NCBI GenBank assembly: GCA_964540575.1
Contig: CAZINI010000100.1
Span: forward strand, 1 to 5,646
DNA: 5,646 bases
From: UMGS1889 sp964540575
GTDB lineage: Bacteria > Bacillota > Clostridia > Oscillospirales > Ruminococcaceae
Direction of reading: 5' to 3'
The notes under the pieces are model-generated. The model was not told the origin of the DNA. It was given only the letters and a program-made list of their open reading frames with translations, and searched no databases. Positions 1-5,225 of this stretch are shown one piece after another. Each line of letters starts with the position of its first letter. Position 1 is the first letter of the stretch. The translations under genes and the position numbers were made by a program.

Positions 1-121
1 CCTGCAGCTTGCTTTCAGCCTTGTCTACTCGCCCCATAGTAGCTTTTAAAAAATATCCTATGATAGCCGATACAGCTGACATTACTGTCGATATTACCAT
101 CATAATAATTTCGTTTGCCAT
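1..121 (-). CDS. Small single-pass membrane protein, N-terminal part (cut by window edge)
   Basis: Forty codons are visible from the ATG at 121 to the window edge, so the C-terminus is missing. Residues 4-25 are almost entirely hydrophobic (IIMMVISTVMSAVSAIIGYF) and form one membrane helix. A polar stretch follows, RVDKAESKLQ, which looks like the beginning of a coiled coil. A GGGGGAG ribosome binding site lies about 10 bases upstream. Small proteins with one membrane helix and a coiled coil are common just downstream of Mor/C-type regulators in Mu-like phages, where lysis genes and DUF2730-like genes lie. The gene could be holin-related or a structural accessory. I do not recognise a specific family. 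It is separated from the upstream gene by a probable terminator at 145-188, so it may start a separate (late) transcription unit. Confidence 0.6.
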   Translation of the reverse strand, partial: MANEIIMMVISTVMSAVSAIIGYFLKATMGRVDKAESKLQ

Positions 122-144
122 ATATCTACCCGCTCCCCCTAAAT

Positions 145-188
145 AAAAAAATGGTACGCTCACGCTTTGTATAGCATAAGTGTACCAT
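145..188 (-). terminator. Probable intrinsic terminator after the Mor gene
   Basis: Read on the minus strand, 188-151 folds into a hairpin. Seven perfect pairs form the base (ATGGTAC with GTACCAT). After one A-C mismatch there are eight more pairs, two of them G-U, closing on a loop of about six bases. The 3' arm runs straight into seven T residues, then ATTT. No T-run follows the hairpin on the plus strand, so the signal is specific for the coding strand. The stem is only moderately GC-rich, so strength is uncertain. It lies 54 bases after the stop of the Mor gene and about 23 bases before the next ATG. The same dyad could instead be a regulator binding site. Confidence 0.6.
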
Positions 189-242
189 ATATATTTCTTA
201 GATTCCATTCACGAATTTTATTGCTCTGTATTCCTTAACTTT

Positions 243-578
243 TTAGTCATCATCATCAAATAGCGAAGCTTGTCCGTCCAACGGTTCGGAACGAATACGA
301 GTATGTTCGCCTCTGACAATATTTCTGATAGTTTTTTCGTTAAGATTATATTTCCTTGCAAGTTCACCCCAGTTATAACCGTTGAACTCACTGCGTATTT
401 CCTTATTGCGAAGCGGCAGCGTGACCCTGTTAGGCATTCTGACATTTATCGGGGAGCCTGCATAGTTCAGCAGCAGACGCTTGTATGCGTCCAGCCCAAG
501 GCACTCCGCCAGTGCACGCTGTTCTTCGTCCAGATCGTCAAGCGTAAGCTCATTAACCAGCTGTTCTGTCAGGCTCAT
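243..578 (-). CDS. Mor transcription activator family protein
   Basis: This 111-residue protein resembles the Mor/C family, the middle and late gene activators of Mu-like phages. These act as dimers on DNA and recruit RNA polymerase to promoters with poor -35 elements. An N-terminal acidic helical region (about 3-40) matches the dimerisation part. A short strand segment with the motif INVRMP (44-49) follows, then RNKEIRSEFNGYNWGELARK leading into a helix-turn-helix at about 69-90 (LARKYNLNEKTIRNIVRG). The protein ends in an acidic tail of four Asp coded by GAT repeats. The start is supported by an ideal AAGGAGG site five bases upstream. The gene follows the broken small gene at 590-972 with tight spacing to that gene's ancestral stop, which suggests translational coupling. 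It probably activates the genes to its left. Confidence 0.85.
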   Translation of the reverse strand: MSLTEQLVNELTLDDLDEEQRALAECLGLDAYKRLLLNYAGSPINVRMPNRVTLPLRNKEIRSEFNGYNWGELARKYNLNEKTIRNIVRGEHTRIRSEPLDGQASLFDDDD

Positions 579-583
579 ATATA

Positions 584-591
584 CCTCCTTT
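584..591 (-). promoter_or_regulatory. Strong ribosome binding site of the Mor gene
   Basis: On the minus strand, AAAGGAGG is followed by five bases (TATAT) and the ATG at 578. The TAA stop of the un-shifted frame of the preceding gene (590-592) overlaps the first bases of this site, as expected if ribosomes finishing that gene re-start here. Confidence 0.8.
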
Positions 592-972
592 ATGAATTTA
601 CCAATTCTATCGACTTGTTATTATTTATAAAATGCCGTTTAAGTGAGCGAAAAGACTGCCAGAACGGTTCATACCAATAAAACTTTGAATTTTCCTCAAT
701 CTCTTTCCGCTTAGCCTTTGATATCCTCTCATAAGCTTTTTATCCTTAGCAGTAAGGACGCTGTTAGCGTGCATTTGATAAAATCTCCTGCGTATATCGG
801 TGTCGTTCAAGATATCCGAAGCGTCGACACAGCCGTTTACATATACCAATATGTCCAAACGCATACCATGTGGGATAATACGCAGAGTAACATCATAGTT
901 ATCTATGCTTAATTGAACTGAGTAATAGCGATTTAGCTTTTCTTCGACATTTTTCCAGTCATTAGCTGTCAT
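590..972 (-). pseudogene. Small phage hypothetical gene, frameshifted at an A-run
   Basis: As it stands, the frame from ATG 972 gives 115 residues and stops at 625. Its last ~36 residues look wrong: they are basic and unlike the rest. Reading in the -1 frame from the A-run at 737-741 gives a far more protein-like end: AYERISKAKRKEIEEN, then FYWYEPFWQSFRSLKRHFI and a short tail ending in TAA at 590-592. The restored protein has 127 residues, and its stop would sit directly on the Mor ribosome binding site. From memory, small clostridial prophage proteins begin with similar MTANDWK..EEKL sequences and end with an aromatic, SFRSLKRH-like tail, which supports the restored frame. Function is unknown. 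A GGAGG site six bases upstream supports the start. The shift could be a real mutation, a sequencing error, or a -1 ribosomal slip at T-AAA-AAG. Confidence 0.7.
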
Positions 973-994
973 TATGTACCTCCCATAAATTCAC

Positions 995-1711
995 TCAGAT
1001 TTTTTTCCAAAACCCCGCTTCTAATGCAAATATTGGCGTGTACCAAATATCATTTTCATATACTTCTTGAAAAAAAGAAGTATATGGTTCGCTTAGTGTA
1101 TCTCCTATTTTTATAATCGCTTGGCAGCCAAGCATAGAAAGCACAATGTACGCCATTAACGCACTTATTCTGCTAAGGTCCTGACCAATTATAATGCAAT
1201 TCTTCTGATAGTTAATGCCATTATCATTAAGTGCTTTGAGATACCCGATTATATTTGCACCGCCGCCGATGCACGGCTCATGTATTTTTATGTAGCCTTT
1301 TTCGGAAATCTCTTTTTTTATCACATCCGCATCAAAAATGCAGTGTGCTATCATTTCAGAGATACTATACGGAGTAAAAAACTGCCCCATTTCGGAACTG
1401 CCCATATTAAGCTGCATATATAGATCTCCAAGCAGATCCTGATAAGGATTTTCATCAAGCATCTTTATTATTTCAGCGAATATTTTGACAACCGTATCAA
1501 TTTCACTTTTGCTGTACTGCTTGGAAATGTCTATGTACCTTTTTTCATGTTTTTCATAACGTTCGGGGAAGATTTCCACTCTATTCTGAATTGATAATGC
1601 AATCATTTCAATGCAGTCCTGGAATACATTCCACATTGATTTGCTTCCGCACAAGCTCTCAAACAGACTTACTATAGGCTTGTAATGTGCTTTAACATTT
1701 ACTCTTGCCAT
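995..1711 (-). CDS. N6-adenine DNA methyltransferase-like protein (HsdM-type fold, NPPY motif absent)
   Basis: This 238-residue protein resembles the N6_Mtase family (type I HsdM-like). A helical N-terminus is followed by MGQFFTPYSISEMIA (108-122), the signature that precedes the methyltransferase domain. A motif I-like SAM-binding loop follows, HEPCIGGGANIIGYL (144-158). Next come GQDLSRISALMAYIVLSMLG (176-195), equivalent to the acidic motif II region, and IKIGDTLSEP (200-209). The catalytic motif IV (N/D-P-P-Y/F) expected after this point is not there. The protein ends with WYTPIFALEAGFWKKI. It may bind SAM without methylating, be a family variant that lost catalysis, or need a partner. 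No HsdS or HsdR is nearby. ATG 1711 has an AGGAGG site four bases upstream that overlaps the stop of the recombinase gene, so the two are probably translated together. Confidence 0.78.
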   Translation of the reverse strand: MARVNVKAHYKPIVSLFESLCGSKSMWNVFQDCIEMIALSIQNRVEIFPERYEKHEKRYIDISKQYSKSEIDTVVKIFAEIIKMLDENPYQDLLGDLYMQLNMGSSEMGQFFTPYSISEMIAHCIFDADVIKKEISEKGYIKIHEPCIGGGANIIGYLKALNDNGINYQKNCIIIGQDLSRISALMAYIVLSMLGCQAIIKIGDTLSEPYTSFFQEVYENDIWYTPIFALEAGFWKKI

Positions 1712-1715
1712 ATGT

Positions 1716-1721
1716 CCTCCT
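1716..1721 (-). promoter_or_regulatory. Ribosome binding site linking recombinase and methyltransferase-like genes
   Basis: AGGAGG on the minus strand, four bases before ATG 1711. It shares two bases with the TAG stop of the recombinase (1720-1722). The geometry indicates translational coupling, so the two genes behave as one unit. Confidence 0.75.
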
Positions 1722-2745
1722 ATCCAAAAATTTTTGTATGCTGATACTGCAGATCGGTATTGTCCAAATCAAGATATATTTTCGTTGTGTCAAGATTTTC
1801 GTGCCCGAGCATACGCTGAACGTCTGTGATTGACATTCCTTTTTTAATAGCAAGCGTCGCACAAGTACGTCTGAACCTGTGCGGGTGACAGTTTTTAATA
1901 TGTGCTTGTTGACCTATATTTCTTATGACTAATTCAATTCCTTGTACATTCCATTTTAAGTCCTTGCCAAGCTGGGAAAAAGCATATTTTCTATCTCCTG
2001 CTTTTTCCCAGTATTCCAACAGCCGCATTTTTGCGACCTGAGAAATATATACAGTTCTTTCCTTATTTCCTTTTCCCGTTACTATAGCGCAAGAGTTGTC
2101 CAAGTCAACAGATTCTCTTGTTAAGCATGAAATTTCTCCCACACGGCAGCCTGTCGAAATAAGGAATTCTATAAGTGCAATGTTTCGGGCAATACTTTCC
2201 TCCTGAAAATACGTTGACGATACCATGCCGGCATCTTTGATTTTTTGTATTTCAACTTCTGAAAAAGATTTTTTCTTGATTTTAGGAGCCTTAATTTTCT
2301 TGATCGGCTTGCATATATTTTTCGATATGTATCCTTCCTCAGCCAACCACCCGAAAAAGCTGTTGAGATTTCGCCGCTCATTTTCCATAGTTGTAATACA
2401 TACGCCATCTTTAGTATGCCTTTTTGCGAGATAGAATCGCAAATCATCTGTTGTAATAGCCTTAAGCGGCTTACCTATGAAGCTTAAAAAATTATCTACG
2501 GTTTGCTTGTAGTATTTTAATGTCTTTTTACTAAGTCCTTCGACAGCCTTGCTGCAGAAGAACATCGTATATCCAAGATTATCGTTGTCATAAGTCACAA
2601 GGTCGGTAGAATTTGTTTTTTCATTAAAATCGTACTTCCCGAGTTCGCAAAAGCAAGCCTGCTGCACTAATGTTAGCTGTTCGGGTGTTAATTGATCAAT
2701 GAGGCTTATAGATATTCCATTCCATATTGTTCTTAAATCGACCAC
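1720..2745 (-). CDS. Tyrosine recombinase / integrase (XerC/D-like)
   Basis: This 341-residue protein is a complete tyrosine recombinase, a DNA strand-exchange enzyme for integration, excision or inversion. The core-binding (SAM-like) domain is at about 55-140, with LSKKTLKYYKQTVDNFLSFIG at its start. The catalytic domain is at about 160-335. All active-site residues are visible: Arg201 (STGCRVGEI), Lys225 (TGKGNKER), His289 and Arg292 (PHRFRRTCAT), His315 (MLGHENLDTT) and nucleophile Tyr324 (KIYLDL). The extra ~50 N-terminal residues resemble those of clostridial XerD-like recombinases. The start is a GTG at 2745; GGGAG lies about 10 bases upstream and no Met occurs before residue 61. Its position inside a phage operon, next to a methyltransferase-like gene, is unusual. 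It may serve the element itself, or the pair may be cargo. No directionality factor or attachment site was recognised nearby. Confidence 0.93.
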   Translation of the reverse strand: MVDLRTIWNGISISLIDQLTPEQLTLVQQACFCELGKYDFNEKTNSTDLVTYDNDNLGYTMFFCSKAVEGLSKKTLKYYKQTVDNFLSFIGKPLKAITTDDLRFYLAKRHTKDGVCITTMENERRNLNSFFGWLAEEGYISKNICKPIKKIKAPKIKKKSFSEVEIQKIKDAGMVSSTYFQEESIARNIALIEFLISTGCRVGEISCLTRESVDLDNSCAIVTGKGNKERTVYISQVAKMRLLEYWEKAGDRKYAFSQLGKDLKWNVQGIELVIRNIGQQAHIKNCHPHRFRRTCATLAIKKGMSITDVQRMLGHENLDTTKIYLDLDNTDLQYQHTKIFG

Positions 2746-2787
2746 TCTTTCTTATCTCCCTTCAATAATAAAATCTAGCAGTTGGTT

Positions 2788-3705
2788 CTAGCCTTTATAT
2801 TCATCAAAATTATGTACACTTCTGAATACGAATCTATTATTGCACCACCTCTGCAGCCGTCTAAGCTGCCGTGATGCCGTTTCCTTGCGGTACAGCATAA
2901 CATACGGACTAAATCCCAGATCTCTCAGAGTATAAATGCGGTAAAGATCCTCTTCGATCGTACTGTCGAAATTCGTAAGCACATAAACCGTTTTTCTGCG
3001 GCAGTTCTTTATGTTCGTATGCTCATTAAATCGTTTGAAATATTCTGTCAGATCATCACGGGGATTATCCCATGCAAAGTGCAGCATATCTGTTTTAATG
3101 CCGTTTAGCAGCTGTATGTTGTCCGGATTTGTAAGCCTTATGTCCAAGCCCTGATTAAAATTTATCCTTGCACTGCTTTCCGCCAGCTGTTTCAGCAGTT
3201 TTTCATGGTCTTTGCAGGCAAGTATATTGGGGTCAAGCAGCTCCAGCCTTTTTTGATTCCTCCAAAATTCCGACAGCTCCGCAACCTGATGTGAGCACCG
3301 CCCCTCTTTGCTCCCGACAACGCAAAAACCGCACCCGCGGGGGCAGCCCCGAGTTAAAAATCCCACCGCATAATCATACTTGGGATATAGCTCATAGTAA
3401 GGATATATATGCTCTATTTCATTAGGGAGCGAGTTATTTTTTGCTTTATCAAAGACTTCTTTTCCGCCTTCAACGGATATGCAGTATCCCGTACCGCCCT
3501 TTATCAGCTCGTCGCAGCGTACAGCATATTCATAGTCAATATCGGGAGTAAAGCTAAAGGTTTTAGACGCATATACACGGTCATACTGAGCAAATGGGGA
3601 GTACATTTCAATCGTATCACCGATTGATTTGTGATAAGCCGCTAATTTCATAATCGGTAAAGAGGGAAAATTATGGGCATCACTCCACAAGCCGATTTTT
3701 GCCAT
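2788..3705 (-). CDS. Phage-type radical SAM protein
   Basis: This 305-residue protein carries the radical SAM cluster motif CxxxCxxC at Cys121, Cys125 and Cys128 (LTRGCPRGCGFCVVG), which binds a 4Fe-4S cluster and cleaves S-adenosylmethionine. The N-terminal ~110 residues (KIGLWSDAHNFPSLPIMKLAAYH) look like a small Rossmann-type domain such as the one before the core in B12-type radical SAM proteins. It has D9-x-H11-x-x-P rather than the DxHxxG cobalamin motif. Later conserved blocks include LLDPNILAC (157-164), FNQGLDIRL (183-191), HFAWDNP (209-215), YVLTNF (241-246) and YTLRDLG (258-264). From memory, close relatives occur in clostridial chromosomes and prophages; the substrate is unknown. 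ATG 3705 is preferred to the in-frame ATG 3801 because it has AGGAGGG six bases upstream and the family begins with KIGL. It overlaps the preceding gene by 26 bases. Confidence 0.88.
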   Translation of the reverse strand: MAKIGLWSDAHNFPSLPIMKLAAYHKSIGDTIEMYSPFAQYDRVYASKTFSFTPDIDYEYAVRCDELIKGGTGYCISVEGGKEVFDKAKNNSLPNEIEHIYPYYELYPKYDYAVGFLTRGCPRGCGFCVVGSKEGRCSHQVAELSEFWRNQKRLELLDPNILACKDHEKLLKQLAESSARINFNQGLDIRLTNPDNIQLLNGIKTDMLHFAWDNPRDDLTEYFKRFNEHTNIKNCRRKTVYVLTNFDSTIEEDLYRIYTLRDLGFSPYVMLYRKETASRQLRRLQRWCNNRFVFRSVHNFDEYKG

Positions 3706-3949
3706 TGTCAGCCCTCCTATTCCATAATTCGGCGTATTCACCGATATAGTTATCTGTTGCGTCACCCGCACCGATAGTGAACGGCATATTGATTTCATCA
3801 AGAATACATACGCTCTCTTTCTCTTCGTGCGTATAATACTGCTCTATAACCTTGTTCCCATATCTATTAACAAACTCTTCTTTGTGAAATACCATTTTTC
3901 TGCCACAGAAAGGGCAGGGCTTCAGTTCGATTTTAGAAATTGTTATCAC
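3680..3949 (-). CDS. Lar-like restriction alleviation family protein (small zinc-knuckle)
   Basis: From the GTG at 3949 the product has 89 residues. It begins with SKIELKPCPFCGRKMVF and ends in GEYAELWNRR, the two hallmarks of Lar-like phage proteins, in which a CPFCG knuckle is followed by a W-N-R/T motif. Rac-prophage Lar modulates type I restriction-modification in E. coli, but most phage homologues are untested. The second CxxC expected in many relatives is missing; the only candidates are His and Cys in YYTHEEKESVC, so metal binding may differ. The frame is open further upstream (ATG 4015 and ATG 4003), but that part overlaps the preceding gene and lacks family character. GTG 3949 overlaps it by only 17 bases. 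The ribosome binding site is weak, so translation is probably coupled. The exact start is uncertain. Confidence 0.7.
   Translation of the reverse strand: MITISKIELKPCPFCGRKMVFHKEEFVNRYGNKVIEQYYTHEEKESVCILDEINMPFTIGAGDATDNYIGEYAELWNRRADNGKNRLVE
3712..3718 (-). promoter_or_regulatory. Ribosome binding site deciding the radical SAM start
   Basis: AGGAGGG on the minus strand, six bases before ATG 3705, lying inside the 3' end of the Lar-like gene. It supports the shorter radical SAM protein over the longer in-frame version from 3801. Confidence 0.75.
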
Positions 3950-4310
3950 CCCAATCCAGAGCCTGACCGCACCATTTGCAGAACGGGATATCAATATTCC
4001 CATGTGCCCTCTCATTTTTTTCTATAAACACATTGCAGTTAGGACAAATGTAAAACATTCCGCTGTCAGACTTCTCCGGTTTTCTTGGTACCTTATCAGA
4101 CCTCTGAGAAATCGTGTTCCAGTCCTTGGCAGCTTCTTCGGGTGTGTCATATCTTTTTGTTACTGTGGACATAATGCAATAAGCATTATGACAACATGGC
4201 ACATACTTTCTGTCCGAATTTTTCGTGTAGATGTGATAGATATCTATCGTGTCTATGTGCCCCTCACTTTTGCAGACAGGGCAGCGATTAAGCTCGATCT
4301 TTCCATTCAT
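3933..4310 (-). CDS. Two-domain zinc-ribbon phage protein (Lar-like N-terminus plus C4 ribbon)
   Basis: This 125-residue protein has two zinc-binding units. The N-terminal unit uses Cys10 and Cys13 (NRCPVC), with Cys39/40 and Cys45 (VPCCHNAYC), and ends in DTPEEAAKDWNT (56-67). This is the same layout as Lar-like proteins, in which a zinc ribbon is followed by a W-N motif. The C-terminal unit is a classic ribbon with Cys89/Cys92 (CPNC) and Cys111/Cys114 (CKWCG), ending in QALDW. Many clostridial phage proteins end in a similar YCPNCG...FCxxCGQALDW ribbon. Function is unknown; DNA, RNA or protein binding is plausible. The ribosome binding site (GGGAGGAAG) is supplied by the relic gene tail at 4317-4358, twelve bases from the ATG at 4310. 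The 3' end overlaps the Lar-like gene. Confidence 0.8.
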   Translation of the reverse strand: MNGKIELNRCPVCKSEGHIDTIDIYHIYTKNSDRKYVPCCHNAYCIMSTVTKRYDTPEEAAKDWNTISQRSDKVPRKPEKSDSGMFYICPNCNVFIEKNERAHGNIDIPFCKWCGQALDWGDNNF

Positions 4311-4316
4311 ATAAAA

Positions 4317-4358
4317 TCACTTCCTCCCAAGCCTTTTCTTGACTTTCTCAAACTCCTG
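4317..4358 (-). pseudogene. Relic gene tail: degenerate copy of the 3' end of the 5184-5642 gene
   Basis: Read on the minus strand, 14 codons including the stop encode QEFEKVKKRLGRK*, against RELEEIKQRLGRK* at the true gene end (5184-5225). By hand alignment 34 of 42 bases match without gaps. Differences give conservative or silent changes (I/V, L/F, R/R, TAA/TGA), so this is shared coding descent rather than chance. An in-frame stop (4359-4361) lies immediately upstream and no start exists, so it is not a working gene. What persists in function is its GGGAGGAAG, which serves as the ribosome binding site of the zinc-ribbon gene, just as the real tail does for the winged-helix gene at 5179. 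Confidence 0.7.
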
Positions 4359-4372
4359 TTAATTTTTTATAT

Positions 4373-4618
4373 TTATGTTCTCCCATGATTTTTACTTTTG
4401 TATGATTTGTTAAATCCACGCCAAGTTGTATAAAATCCCTGATGTGTTTTCCTGTCCTGAGCCGCCCATATATAGATAGTTTTAAGCGGGTTCAGATAGA
4501 CTTTCCCTTGCAATCGGCGTTCTTCAAGCCTTAATTTATAAAATCTTAATGCCGCTTCACCGTATTCGCTTATGATAGCTTCCTCGGTGATTTTTTTAGG
4601 CACATCAACATAATCCAT
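4373..4618 (-). CDS. Conserved-looking small phage protein of unknown function
   Basis: The product has 81 residues and I do not recognise a characterised family. The N-terminal half is helical and charged (PKKITEEAIISEYGEAALRFYKLRLEERRLQ). The C-terminal half is aromatic and basic (LNPLKTIYIWAAQDRKTHQ, GFYTTWRGFNKSYKSK) and looks like a nucleic-acid-binding or protein-contact surface. The ATG at 4618 is chosen because AGGAG lies eight bases upstream; the in-frame GTG codons at 4627 and 4624 overlap that site and are poor starts. It begins 11 bases after the stop of the preceding zinc-cluster gene. The 62 bases between its stop and the next gene hold the relic gene tail. Confidence 0.7.
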   Translation of the reverse strand: MDYVDVPKKITEEAIISEYGEAALRFYKLRLEERRLQGKVYLNPLKTIYIWAAQDRKTHQGFYTTWRGFNKSYKSKNHGRT

Positions 4619-4629
4619 TTTCACCACTC

Positions 4630-4947
4630 CTATGTATTTTTTTCATACCATTCCACCAATGCAGCCGGATTTGTCTGCATTGAGCTGTGCTCTGTCGGCG
4701 GGTGCCGCCAGAATTTCTTTTCACAGCCCTGACTGCAAAATCTTGTTCTTTTGTCTTTCTTACCGGCTGTAACCACAACCTTTCCGCAGAAAGAACAGTG
4801 AAATGATATAGCCGGGAAATGCGATACACCCGGATGCTTACGCCGATATGCGTCCCCGCAGCTTGACGAGCAGTATATTTGATTTACAGAAAGGGGAAGA
4901 AAGGATTTCCCACAGTTGGGGCAATATTTTTGATCTGAATCACTCAT
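4630..4947 (-). CDS. Small protein with two C4 zinc clusters
   Basis: From ATG 4947 the product has 105 residues and two similar zinc clusters. The first uses Cys9, Cys12, Cys26 and Cys30 (CPNC, then CSSSC). The second uses Cys51, Cys54, Cys71 and Cys75 (CSFC, then CSQGC). Both follow CxxC-x13/16-CxxxC with FCS/YCS before the third Cys, a treble-clef pattern seen in small phage zinc-finger proteins. The tail TNPAALVEWYEKNT is helical. Function is unknown; nucleic acid binding is the usual expectation. The frame is open 20 codons further upstream, but those residues are not zinc-finger-like. ATG 4947 overlaps the stop of the winged-helix gene as ATGAGTGA, a typical coupling arrangement, with a weak AGGCGAG site upstream. 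Confidence 0.75.
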   Translation of the reverse strand: MSDSDQKYCPNCGKSFLPLSVNQIYCSSSCGDAYRRKHPGVSHFPAISFHCSFCGKVVVTAGKKDKRTRFCSQGCEKKFWRHPPTEHSSMQTNPAALVEWYEKNT

Positions 4948-5179
4948 TATTCTCGCCTGCCTTTTCCATCCAATATCCAACCCTATGCTTGTATTGCACA
5001 TTTTCAAAAGCAGTAAGTGCAGCTATGTCATCATACAGAGTTTTAAGAGCAACAGTAATGTGATATCTATTATACAATTTAGCCTGAATCTCGGTGCACA
5101 GCATAGGCTTGTCTGCCGCCATAAATACCCTTTCCAATGCTAAAATACGAGTTTTGTTGTCACAGCGGTATTTTTCCAT
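4940..5179 (-). CDS. Small winged helix-turn-helix DNA-binding protein
   Basis: From ATG 5179 the product has 79 residues that match the N-terminal DNA-binding domain of YafY/WYL-type and DeoR-like regulators. Helix 1 is RILALERVFMAA (11-22), helix 2 is CTEIQAKLYNRY (28-39) and the recognition helix is KTLYDDIAAL (46-55). A wing, VQYKHRVGYWM (61-71), follows. The T-x-Y-D-D-I-x-A-L pattern is characteristic. The WYL or ligand domain is absent, so it is a stand-alone DNA-binding module, probably a phage regulator. ATG 5179 is preferred over the longer frame from 5230 because its ribosome binding site (GGAGG, 10 bases away) lies within the end of the preceding gene. It is four bases from that gene's stop. 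Confidence 0.72.
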   Translation of the reverse strand: MEKYRCDNKTRILALERVFMAADKPMLCTEIQAKLYNRYHITVALKTLYDDIAALTAFENVQYKHRVGYWMEKAGENNE

Positions 5180-5183
5180 ATTA

Positions 5184-5225
5184 TTACTTCCTCCCAAGTC
5201 TTTGCTTGATTTCCTCCAGCTCCCG
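5184..5225 (-). repeat. Intact copy of the duplicated gene tail / ribosome binding site
   Basis: Last 13 codons and stop of the 5184-5642 gene (RELEEIKQRLGRK*). It contains CTTGGGAGGAAG, the ribosome binding site of the following gene. The partner copy lies at 4317-4358, about 870 bases downstream in transcription order. Confidence 0.7.

Noticed and set aside
246..260. GAT-repeat acidic tail of the Mor protein as a phase-variable tract
   Set aside because: Only about four Asp codons in a trinucleotide pattern; changes would stay in frame and the tract is too short to suggest phase variation.
270..680. Plus-strand open frame of 136 codons
   Set aside because: It lies antisense to the well-supported Mor gene and the 590-972 gene, with no ribosome binding site or recognisable domain.
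2758..2795. CTAG...CTAG dyad with AT-rich bases after the radical SAM stop, considered as a terminator or attachment site
   Set aside because: The stem is only four to five pairs and no clear T-tract or second copy elsewhere in the window was seen.
3706..3801. Longer in-frame version of the radical SAM protein with 32 extra N-terminal residues
   Set aside because: The extension lies inside the Lar-like gene, has no family character, and a strong AGGAGGG site points to ATG 3705.
4002..4388. Plus-strand open frame of 128 codons
   Set aside because: It is antisense to the two-domain zinc-ribbon gene, whose Cys motifs are unmistakable, and has a random-looking composition.
4605..4829. Minus-strand frame of 74 codons overlapping the double zinc-cluster gene
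   Set aside because: It is an out-of-frame shadow of the Cys-rich frame, with no features of its own.
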